Origin: Bacillota bacterium | GTDB taxonomy: Bacteria; Bacillota; Clostridia; Lachnospirales; Lachnospiraceae | Assembly: GCA_023408815.1 (NCBI GenBank) | Contig: JAEYJO010000074.1 | Span: 21,996 to 85,995 of the forward strand | DNA: 64,000 nucleotides | Direction: 5' to 3' | Shown here: positions 17,410 to 23,876 of the stretch, in pieces | How positions within the stretch are numbered: position 1 is the first letter of the stretch | Layout: every line of letters begins with the position of its first letter | Translations under genes and position numbers: made by a program | Notes under the pieces: model-generated | Databases searched by the model: none | The model's input: the letters and a program-made list of their open reading frames with translations, nothing else | What the model was told of the DNA's origin: nothing

Positions 17410-17562
17410 ATGGCATCCTATGTATCCCCGGAGCTCCGGGAAAAATTTGAAACGCTGTCCATTGATTTAAAAAATAATATCCTGAGACGTAATGTAAGGC
17501 TGAATTCCATTCACGACTTAATTGACGTTCTCGAAGTAATTTCAAAAGAGGCAGGAGAATGA
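17410..17562 (+). CDS. 50-residue small protein
   Basis: A good ribosome site GAGGTGAT precedes ATG 17410. The frame encodes a 50-residue, largely helical, charged protein beginning MASYVSPELREKFETLSIDL and ending SKEAGE. The composition is soluble, with no membrane segment. The stop codon lies in the loop of a terminator stem, so the message ends at the coding sequence. I do not recognise a family. Confidence 0.7.
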   Translation: MASYVSPELREKFETLSIDLKNNILRRNVRLNSIHDLIDVLEVISKEAGE

Positions 17563-17575
17563 ATCTCCTGCCTTT
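17550..17575 (+). terminator. Terminator overlapping the small gene's stop codon
   Basis: Stem GGCAGGAGA (17550-17558) with TCTCCTGCC (17564-17572), 5-nt loop holding the TGA, then TTTGT. Confidence 0.75.
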
Positions 17576-17632
17576 GTAACTGCTAATCACTATTTCGCAT
17601 AATATAATACAAATCCTCTCAGGACTCTCATT

Positions 17633-18352
17633 ATGACTATTTATACCGTAAATGCCGGAGATACTGTGAATTCTATTGCTTCCGCCTTTGGAGTTACCGC
17701 AGATTCCATCATATATAACAATCAGCTTGCCTCCCCTTACCGCCTTGCTGTAGGTCAGGCCCTTTTACTTAACACGGGGGAAAATACTTCTGACAAGAGA
17801 TCTATCTACACGAACGGCTACGCTTACCCCTTCATCAACAGCTTTAACCTGACAGAAACACTGCCATATCTCACTGATTTATCCATATTTTCCTATGGCT
17901 TCACAACCACGGGCGAACTGGTTCCCCCTCCTATAGACGATACATGGATGATTGCGCTTGCCAAGGAGGCAGGTACTGCTCCTATCCTTACACTAACTCC
18001 CTTCGGCCCGGACGGCTTGTTCAACAATCATCTGATTACCGTGGTAGTAAGCGATATGGCAGTACAGCAGAATCTTATCGACCAGCTCCTGGCGATAATT
18101 TCCCAAAAAGGGTTCGAAGGAGTTGATATCGATTTCGAATATATTCTGGCGGAGGATAGAGTTCTCTTTGCAGAGTTCGTTGCCAATGTACGTGCCGCGG
18201 TGAACGCCGTAGGCTATCCCGTCTCCGTAGCCCTCGCACCCAAGACCTCCGACGACCAGCCGGGGCTGCTTTATGGCGGAAAGGATTACGGGCTTTTGGG
18301 AGCGGCTGCGGATAGCGTACTCCTTATGACATATGAATGGGGCTATACATAA
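17633..18352 (+). pseudogene. LysM-GH18 spore-type cortex glycosidase, cut off by the prophage
   Basis: The 239-residue product has one N-terminal LysM (about residues 2-47, YTVNAGDTVNSIASAFG) and the first part of a glycoside hydrolase 18 domain with the catalytic GVDIDFEYI (DxDxE). It ends at MTYEWGYT followed by TAA. Family members of the YaaH/SleL type continue for about 170-190 more residues after exactly this strand. These N-acetylglucosaminidases act on spore cortex during germination. The break coincides with the start of prophage genes, so I infer insertion rather than a natural end. The remaining half is expected beyond 64000. Confidence 0.8.
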
Positions 18353-18356
18353 CACC
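18338..18356. other. Probable left prophage junction (attL)
   Basis: The conserved GH18 strand breaks within GGCTATACATAA, after which the sequence no longer resembles the family and the neighbouring genes are phage-like. The core sequence shared with the other end cannot be defined, because the right junction lies outside the window. Confidence 0.6.
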
Positions 18357-18379
18357 ATTTAAGTCATTGTCATTATATT

Positions 18380-18420
18380 GGCAGCGCGTACAATATTGTG
18401 CCTGCTGCCTCTTTATTTTT
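18380..18420 (+). terminator. Hairpin at the prophage edge, terminator-like
   Basis: Stem GGCAGC (18380-18385) with GCTGCC (18404-18409); the centre contains the palindrome ACAATATTGT; TCTTTATTTTT follows on the plus strand. It would stop transcripts of the truncated GH18 gene, or could be part of the recombination site. Confidence 0.5.
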
Positions 18421-18426
18421 ATCTCT

Positions 18427-18738
18427 TTATATTATCATTATCCATTTATCATCCAATATAAAACGTATCAATTTAATCTCTTGCATGATCCCGCCTATTA
18501 TAGCTTCGCATATATATTCTTTCGTCGGTATCCCTGAGTAATTCTTTTTTTCACATGTTATTAACCTTATTTCTGTAACAGTTTGAATTACTCCGTCTTC
18601 CCCTTTGAACTTTATAAGACGAGGTGATGTTTTGCCCTCACTTGTAAACCAGCAATCACAAGCTGCCTTGAATTTCTTTCCTGCAATAACCCCCGCATCG
18701 GTCGTATTCGTATTTGTACCAATTCCAAAAGCAGACAT
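18427..18738 (-). CDS. Small protein downstream of the prophage polymerase, unknown
   Basis: A 103-residue protein, 11 nt after the polymerase gene in the same direction. It starts MSAFGIGTNTNTTDAGVIAG and is rich in predicted beta strands (CDCWFTSEGKTSPRLIKFKG, then strands ending LIRFILDDKW). There is no membrane segment or zinc motif. Gram-positive Y-family polymerase genes are often followed by small YolD-like proteins; this may fill that place, but I see no convincing sequence match. It should share the SOS-controlled promoter. Confidence 0.7.
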   Translation of the reverse strand: MSAFGIGTNTNTTDAGVIAGKKFKAACDCWFTSEGKTSPRLIKFKGEDGVIQTVTEIRLITCEKKNYSGIPTKEYICEAIIGGIMQEIKLIRFILDDKWIMII

Positions 18739-18749
18739 AATCTATACCT

Positions 18750-20012
18750 CTACATAATATTTAGCTTGCTATAATCAACAGTTCTCTTTTCTCTTGATAT
18801 TCCCCCTTCCATGTGGTCGATTCGCGATTCAAGGAAAGCTGCCCTCTTAATCGCATCATTACCGTACTTCAAACGTATGCTATCTATTGCTGTATCTAAC
18901 TTTTCTTGTTTTTCAAAGTCAAAATTATTAAGGAAAGAAAGCTGCCTCGCAGACACGTCCGGTACAATCCTCGAAGTATGGACCCCTAAGTGCCTTATCG
19001 GGCTGCCATCCCATAACTCACCGAAGAGCCGGCAGGCGTACTCGTATATTTCAAGCGTGATATTTGTCGGCGTATCTAAGATGGTTTGATGGCCTGCGTA
19101 TCTAAACTCATAGTCTTTTATACCTATCGACACGACTCCGGCCTTTACCCGATCAGTTCTCAGCCTGGCCGCCACGGTCTCGGATAATGCCAACAACACC
19201 CTCTTCGCCGTCTCGGAATCCTTCGCGTCAAAGGAAATCGTCGTGCTGTTTCCGTAACCTTTGTTGTCCGGCCTTATTTCTTCCACACTGGAAAAGTCAA
19301 TACCATTCGCGAATCCCCATATTACTTTACCGTGTGTCTTAAAGTGATGATATAACATGTCGGTATCGGCGTGTGCTAATTGTCCAATAGTACCTATCCC
19401 TAGATTTAGCAGCTTTTTGTTGGTGGCGCGACCCACGTAAAAAAGATCAGATACCGGTAACGGCCACATCTTAACCGCAATCTCATCCGGGAAGAGCGTG
19501 TGTACTAAGTCCGGCTTACGAAAGTCCCCTGCCATTTTGGCGAGTAACTTGTTATTAGATACCCCAATGTTGACGGTAAACCCCAACTCATCCCGTATGC
19601 GGTCTTTTATCTGATTGGCCACTTTTACCGGCTCTCCCCAAAGCAAGCTCGTTCCGGTCATATCAATAAATGCCTCATCAACGCTATATTGCTCCACTAC
19701 GGGCGTATACTCACGCAGAATACTCATAAATGCTTTGGAGGATTGCTCATATAAGTTATAATTCGGAGGAACAAGTACAAGATTAGGGCATTTCTTAAGT
19801 GCATCTGGTATGGATTCGCCCGTTTGTATTTTAAACTTTTTAGCGGGGATTGACTTAGCAAGAATAATTCCATGCCGCTGTTCTATGCTCCCTCCAACAG
19901 CAGAAGGAATATCCCGCAGGTCCGTCTTGGAAAATAGATGTTTTAACCTATAAACCGCCTCCCACGACAAAAAAGCGCTATTTACGTCGATATGATATAT
20001 AATCCTTTCCAC
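18750..20012 (-). CDS. Y-family DNA polymerase (UmuC/DinB type), prophage copy
   Basis: The start is taken at GTG 20012, about 6 nt after AGAGGTG; a GTG at 20021 overlaps that site. The 420-residue protein aligns with the host copy at 6878 through YHIDVNSAFLSW, LAKSIPAKKFKIQTGE and the catalytic YSVDEAFID, with a clamp-binding-like QLSFL near the C-terminus. It performs error-prone lesion bypass. It lies inside the prophage edge under a promoter whose spacer holds a LexA box, so it is probably SOS induced. Confidence 0.93.
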   Translation of the reverse strand: MERIIYHIDVNSAFLSWEAVYRLKHLFSKTDLRDIPSAVGGSIEQRHGIILAKSIPAKKFKIQTGESIPDALKKCPNLVLVPPNYNLYEQSSKAFMSILREYTPVVEQYSVDEAFIDMTGTSLLWGEPVKVANQIKDRIRDELGFTVNIGVSNNKLLAKMAGDFRKPDLVHTLFPDEIAVKMWPLPVSDLFYVGRATNKKLLNLGIGTIGQLAHADTDMLYHHFKTHGKVIWGFANGIDFSSVEEIRPDNKGYGNSTTISFDAKDSETAKRVLLALSETVAARLRTDRVKAGVVSIGIKDYEFRYAGHQTILDTPTNITLEIYEYACRLFGELWDGSPIRHLGVHTSRIVPDVSARQLSFLNNFDFEKQEKLDTAIDSIRLKYGNDAIKRAAFLESRIDHMEGGISREKRTVDYSKLNIM

Positions 20013-20036
20013 AATAATCACCTCTTCATGGAGTTG

Positions 20037-20065
20037 ATTATAGCGAACATCTGTTCTATTTGCAA
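20037..20065 (-). promoter_or_regulatory. SOS promoter with LexA/DinR box
   Basis: Minus-strand TTGCAA (20060-20065), 17-bp spacer, TATAAT (20037-20042). The spacer contains GAACATCTGTTC (20045-20056), an exact match to the Gram-positive LexA core GAAC-N4-GTTC, extended as CGAACATCTGTTCT. LexA bound here would cover the promoter. Confidence 0.87.
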
Positions 20066-20096
20066 GTGGTAATTTTTTCTCATTATGTCATGAATA

Positions 20097-20678
20097 TTAT
20101 AACGATAACTTTACTTGTTCATTTTCTCGGATTTGCTTAAGCTGCGCGGAAGTTTTATGAAGGACATAGTCGGTAAATTGATCATCAAATACCCAGCTTT
20201 CCAATTCGCTGTTTTCCAGAATAAGAGGCATTCGGTCATGTACATCTTTCATGGATTCATTTGCACCGGTTGTCAGAATAACAAATCTGTCCTCATCCTC
20301 GTACCGCTTCCATATTCCGGCCATGTATAAGATATTGCTATCCTTACGCACAAATCGTATCTTATTTTTTGCGGAATCCCACTCGTAAAAACCTGCGGCC
20401 GGCACTATACACCGAGTCTCCATAATGGGCTTGCTGAATGTCCGCTTATCTTTGACCGTCTCGCTCCGGGCATTAATGATTACGCCTTTTTTCGCATAAT
20501 TAGGGAATCCCCATACCATAGTAGATAATGCTAGGGCATCCTGATCGGCGCGGATAATTGGTACTTGGTTTGTCGGGTAAATTTCGCTTTTCTTATGCGC
20601 CATCTTCTCACTTACCTGGCGTACTATTTTCTCTATCTCATTTACTGTCTCATCATCTACATAATATCTGCCGCACAT
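20097..20678 (-). CDS. SRAP (HMCES/YedK-type) DNA-protein crosslink shield protein
   Basis: The 193-residue protein begins MCGRYYVDDE, so Cys2 becomes the N-terminal catalytic residue. The other SRAP active-site segments are present: INARSET, PAAGFYEW and HDRMPLIL. The family binds abasic sites in single-stranded DNA through a covalent thiazolidine link. It lies upstream of the SOS-controlled polymerase in the same direction with an 84-nt gap that includes that promoter, suggesting a damage-tolerance module carried by the prophage. Confidence 0.93.
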   Translation of the reverse strand: MCGRYYVDDETVNEIEKIVRQVSEKMAHKKSEIYPTNQVPIIRADQDALALSTMVWGFPNYAKKGVIINARSETVKDKRTFSKPIMETRCIVPAAGFYEWDSAKNKIRFVRKDSNILYMAGIWKRYEDEDRFVILTTGANESMKDVHDRMPLILENSELESWVFDDQFTDYVLHKTSAQLKQIRENEQVKLSL

Positions 20679-20742
20679 ACGCGTCCCTCCATCGTTTCTA
20701 CTTATTATCTGCGTCCATTAAGCTTTTTACACATTATACATC

Positions 20743-20782
20743 AAAAAAAGGCCCCAAACCATAATATGGTCAGGAGCCTTTT
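20743..20782 (-). terminator. Terminator of the phage late/lysis operon
   Basis: Stem AAAAGGCTCC / GGGGCCTTTT with an inner ACCATA/TATGGT pairing; seven T's follow on the minus strand, right after the endolysin gene. Confidence 0.88.
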
Positions 20783-20785
20783 AAA

Positions 20786-21655
20786 CTAAAAACTATTTAC
20801 TTTTACTGCTGTGCCAGTATCTCGCGCCCAATACTGCACCGTTCTGCTATCCACATGGACAAATGTATTATACTGAATAATTCCTTTGATACCTAAGGTC
20901 TGCGCGTATTTTGCAACCTGGGCCGGTGTCTTACCTTTTACTACAATATCGAAAGCTTGTCCTTTCGTATGATATGAGCCCACCGCGCCTCCTACCTTCT
21001 TATTATAAGTGGCTGTCCGGTAAGCGCTATTAATCGTAACAGCTGCCCCGAAATAATCCCTTATCGCCTGGAGCTTATTCTGGACAAAATTAACGTCAAT
21101 CAGAATCTTATCCGAGCCGTCCTTGCATGCAAATTCTTTCACTTTAAAGTTTGCACTGATAGACTTTGCACCGTCTGCCTTGAGAGAATACTCTACTATA
21201 CGCACTGTGTCCGCTTCCGTACTGTTCCCTGCAGCCTGAAGGTATAAGTCTTGCTCGGCTTTACGACGACGCGTAAGTCCAGCAAGCGCTTTCCCACCAG
21301 CCTTATTATACAATACAATCTTTTCAGCTATTACCGCACGGCTTCTTGTTCCATTGGCTGTTAGCTGGTCAATGCTGCCAATGTTATAGGCAAAGGAAAC
21401 GAGGGCGTCAAATTCATTCTGCCGCCATTTATACTTACTGTCATATTTAATAACTTTAGCCTCAAACTTTTCAAGGTCCGCTTTTAAATAAGCATCCGCC
21501 TGCGCCTGTGTGATCTGCATTCCTGCTTTTACATCCGGTCCATAATGCCCGTACCCAATAGTATAATACGTTTCAGTCGCCACCGGCTTGTAAGCAGTCA
21601 ATCGGCAACCTTCAAACCGTTTAATTAAATCGATTCCCGTCTGTGATGTTTTCAT
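20786..21655 (-). CDS. Two-domain endolysin, GH24 lysozyme plus M15-type peptidase domain
   Basis: The start at 21655 has AAAGGA 8 nt upstream. Residues 1-150 form a T4-type lysozyme (GH24) domain: LIKRFEGCRLTAYK with the catalytic Glu, YTIGYGHYG, and LTRRRKAEQDLYL. The C-terminal 115 residues match the M15/VanY-like D-Ala-D-Ala peptidase fold: INSAYRTATYNKKVGG, SYHTKGQAFDIVV, FVHVDSR, with His and Asp zinc ligands. The enzyme could therefore cut both glycan and peptide bonds at lysis. It is the last gene of the late operon, overlapping a 24-codon frame by 4 nt. Confidence 0.93.
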   Translation of the reverse strand: MKTSQTGIDLIKRFEGCRLTAYKPVATETYYTIGYGHYGPDVKAGMQITQAQADAYLKADLEKFEAKVIKYDSKYKWRQNEFDALVSFAYNIGSIDQLTANGTRSRAVIAEKIVLYNKAGGKALAGLTRRRKAEQDLYLQAAGNSTEADTVRIVEYSLKADGAKSISANFKVKEFACKDGSDKILIDVNFVQNKLQAIRDYFGAAVTINSAYRTATYNKKVGGAVGSYHTKGQAFDIVVKGKTPAQVAKYAQTLGIKGIIQYNTFVHVDSRTVQYWARDTGTAVKVNSF

Positions 21656-21726
21656 TCGCATAATCCTTTCATATGATATCCGGCTATTGTTATAGCAATT
21701 CCGGCCAAAATAATAAGCGTAATCAT
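21652..21726 (-). CDS. 24-residue hydrophobic peptide of the lysis cassette
   Basis: A GGAGG site 6 nt upstream, partly in the previous gene's stop region, precedes ATG 21726. The frame encodes MITLIILAGIAITIAGYHMK plus four residues, a single hydrophobic helix with a short polar tail. Its TGA overlaps the endolysin ATG (ATGA). Tight coupling on both sides and the strong ribosome site support translation. It could be a pinholin-like or antiholin-like peptide. Confidence 0.65.
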   Translation of the reverse strand: MITLIILAGIAITIAGYHMKGLCE

Positions 21727-21727
21727 C

Positions 21728-22129
21728 TTATTCCTCCAGCTGACTCTTCAGCTTTTCCACTTCTTTTTCCGCCTTGTTTTCTCCATATACATAATTGGCC
21801 AGCGTCCTATTATTGATTAAAATCGCCTTTGCCGTTTTCAGTGCATCCGTTACCCATAAACTAAACACATCAAAGGATATAATCCTCGCAACCCAGGTAA
21901 AGGCCGGAACTGCACAGAACATTCTCCATACCTCTCTTAGCTTGAGTTGCCCGGTGTCGCTTTGCAATGACCGCTCCGCTTCGATGCACGCTGATACGAG
22001 CCACTCTTTTATTTTTTCTACCTGCTTTTCGGTAGGAAGTCCGAAAAACCTGTATATTGCTACTCCAATAGTAATACCACACGCGGCTAACGCTACGATT
22101 AAAAACCAATTTTCAGTCACCCAATTCAT
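21728..22129 (-). CDS. Holin, LL-H-like
   Basis: The 133-residue protein has one N-terminal membrane segment (NWFLIVALAACGITIGVAIY) followed by EKIKEWLVSACIEAERSL and a charged C-terminal half, the layout of the Lactobacillus phage LL-H holin family. Holins make the membrane permeable to release endolysin. It sits in the lysis cassette between a two-TM protein and the endolysin. Confidence 0.75.
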   Translation of the reverse strand: MNWVTENWFLIVALAACGITIGVAIYRFFGLPTEKQVEKIKEWLVSACIEAERSLQSDTGQLKLREVWRMFCAVPAFTWVARIISFDVFSLWVTDALKTAKAILINNRTLANYVYGENKAEKEVEKLKSQLEE

Positions 22130-22131
22130 AA

Positions 22132-22404
22132 TTATTCCTCACTTTCTAGGCTTTCTAGCCTGCTGTAATCTTTGTTTTTTCTGCAATTTTCCGTTTTTGC
22201 TTTCCATGTAATAAAACCCGAAAATACTGCTAATTCCGTATATGCACATGGAGGTATGACCGCCAGCGCACTCATATCAGTAATGCCAAGAATTCCACTT
22301 AATGCGGTTAATATAACAACTGCAACTACGATAAGGTGTACCGCTACAAAATTGTAATAATACATACGGTCTGTATATCCACGTCGAAATAATATTCGTT
22401 TCAC
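22132..22404 (-). CDS. Small two-helix membrane protein of the lysis cassette
   Basis: The 90-residue protein has two hydrophobic segments (about 18-38 and 46-66) and a charged C-terminus (KTENCRKNKDYSRLESLE). This topology suits a second holin or an antiholin. The genes on both sides touch it (stop at 22132, next ATG at 22129; upstream stop at 22405). Confidence 0.65.
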   Translation of the reverse strand: MKRILFRRGYTDRMYYYNFVAVHLIVVAVVILTALSGILGITDMSALAVIPPCAYTELAVFSGFITWKAKTENCRKNKDYSRLESLESEE

Positions 22405-22659
22405 TCAGCCACCAGCTTCCTCTAAATTATCAATTCGATGATTTGCCACCTTAATCTTTTCTTCCTGCAAAGCAGTTATCTCCTCAAGTTTATAGGTGCG
22501 CTCAATTACATTATTATGCTTATCAACTCGCTTAGTAAGCTCTGTTAGCTTATAATCAATTAAAGCTGTGGTCTTGCTATTTTGAAAATGATTATTTACT
22601 ACGCATACTGCAAGAGTTATTCCACTCGTAATCAGCGCCGCTATAACGGTTTCACTCAT
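22405..22659 (-). CDS. XhlA/BhlA-like membrane-coiled-coil protein
   Basis: The 84-residue protein has an N-terminal hydrophobic segment (ETVIAALITSGITLAVCVV) followed by a charged heptad-rich helix to the C-terminus, matching small XhlA-like phage proteins that partner the holin in Bacillus phage lysis. It is the first of the closely packed lysis genes. Confidence 0.7.
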   Translation of the reverse strand: MSETVIAALITSGITLAVCVVNNHFQNSKTTALIDYKLTELTKRVDKHNNVIERTYKLEEITALQEEKIKVANHRIDNLEEAGG

Positions 22660-22688
22660 AATTTATCCTCATTTCCTATAAATCTAAA

Positions 22689-22716
22689 AGCCAGCAAAGG
22701 TTTCTCTTCACTGGCT
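22689..22716 (-). terminator. Weak terminator or processing hairpin upstream of the lysis genes
   Basis: Stem AGCCAG (22689-22694) with CTGGCT (22711-22716), followed on the minus strand by TTTTAGATTT. It lies between the 33-codon gene and the XhlA-like gene and may reduce read-through into lysis genes. Confidence 0.55.
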
Positions 22717-22723
22717 CTTGAAA

Positions 22724-22825
22724 TTATTTTGCTGCCCTATATAATTCTCTTACTATCCTTAGCAGAGTGTTAAGACTAAGGCCATTTGCTTTCAGGTCAC
22801 TGATTACTTTTCTTAGTTCTTCCAT
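22724..22825 (-). CDS. 33-residue small protein between tail fibre and lysis genes
   Basis: AAGGAGG stands 5 nt before ATG 22825. The frame encodes MEELRKVISDLKANGLSLNT and 13 more residues, an amphipathic helix pair with basic C-terminus (RIVRELYRAAK). It has no membrane segment. Small proteins of this kind are common at this spot in clostridial prophages, but the function is unknown. Confidence 0.65.
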   Translation of the reverse strand: MEELRKVISDLKANGLSLNTLLRIVRELYRAAK

Positions 22826-22847
22826 ATAGCCTCCTTAAAAATACAGG

Positions 22848-23612
22848 TTAATTTCTATATAAAATAGTCATCTTGCATGCGTTACCACCTCCAAGATATA
22901 GCGCATTACCATAACTTACGCTGATTACTCCAGTTTCGGCATTGTAGCTTGGTTTCATCCCATCCCGCCACACTTCTGGATTGCCACTCTCATACGTAGT
23001 CCCGTATTTTGCAGCTGTAATGCCATCTGTTTGTATGTACACTTCTGCGTATATGCCAAAATCACAAGATGATGCATTGATAACCTCGTAGCCAGTCGTA
23101 TCTCCAACAAACCACTCTCCAGGACTGTCTGTGAGACATATTTTCCTTATGTCATAAGGATTACCCAATTTTTTTGGTACTGAATCAGCACCTACCACAT
23201 ACTTTCCGGTGGCATCTTCATAAAAATACATACCTCCAAACTTATCATTTAATGTTTTACCTGCCCTTGCATCTAAAACATAACCATCAGCTGTAATCCC
23301 TAAAGTATTCGATACCCCCTTAAATGCTGCCGTACCTAAATCCGCAAACCATCTGCTTACCTTACCCGCAATAGTCGATAAAGTATCCTTGGATTGAAGG
23401 TTTGTCCGCGTGGAGGCCATTGTAAAAGTCACAGTATTATCACTTACCGGGCTTGTAGTGCTTGGCTTTGCTTTCAGTTCCGCTAATTCTGCGGCGGATA
23501 TAAATTGGCGGTTATCATCTGTTTCAACATTTTCAGCTAAAACACCAATTGGGAATTCGTGTACTTCTCCGTCATGTTCTTGTCTAATATTACTAATACA
23601 ATTTTGGTCCAT
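22848..23612 (-). CDS. Tail fibre/receptor-binding-type protein
   Basis: The 254-residue protein contains a fibre-type repeat unit (GYVLDARAGKTLNDKFGG) also present in the larger fibre gene upstream (ALDATMGKVLDDK, ALSAAQGKVLK), followed by a Gly/Tyr/Asn-rich C-terminal domain ending YLGGGNACKMTILYRN. By position after the tail-fibre gene it is probably the host-binding tip or a short fibre. Confidence 0.65.
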   Translation of the reverse strand: MDQNCISNIRQEHDGEVHEFPIGVLAENVETDDNRQFISAAELAELKAKPSTTSPVSDNTVTFTMASTRTNLQSKDTLSTIAGKVSRWFADLGTAAFKGVSNTLGITADGYVLDARAGKTLNDKFGGMYFYEDATGKYVVGADSVPKKLGNPYDIRKICLTDSPGEWFVGDTTGYEVINASSCDFGIYAEVYIQTDGITAAKYGTTYESGNPEVWRDGMKPSYNAETGVISVSYGNALYLGGGNACKMTILYRN

Positions 23613-23629
23613 TTTTGCTCTCCTTATTT

Positions 23630-23860
23630 TTATTGAAATACTACTTCTAAAACGATGTTTGACTTTGTAACGGTTCTAGTTGTCGATGCGTTGTTTCTTA
23701 ATTCGATACCACAATATGCGGTATCTACTCCGCTACTTCCATACTTAGATTTTATTATCCCGTAATCTACAATAGCAGTTACCCCTACTATCGTTTTGAG
23801 TTATAAAGTCATCTATAATAATAGCCTTCCTTATCTAATAAACTCGATTACATTTGCCAT
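23630..23860 (-). pseudogene. Broken small tail-associated gene
   Basis: AAAGGAG precedes ATG 23860 (MANVIEFIR), but in-frame stops follow at codons 10, 16 and 20. Sensible coding continues by changing frame: LDKEGYYY in one frame, IDDFITQND in another, and VTAIVDYGIIKSKYGSSG and on to EVVFQ-stop at 23630 back in the first. The breaks fall near TATTATTAT and GGGG runs. It is either a decayed gene with compensating indels or a set of sequencing errors. Confidence 0.6.
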
Positions 23861-23876
23861 AATTTTATTCTCCTTT

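Noticed and set aside
17330..17590. 86-codon minus-strand frame
   Set aside because: It is the reverse of the 50-residue gene and its terminator; the plus-strand frame has the better ribosome site.
20097..20678. SRAP gene as a host gene outside the prophage
   Set aside because: Possible, but the GH18 break at 18352 lies further left and nothing between 18.4 and 20.8 kb looks like a second junction, so it is treated as prophage cargo.
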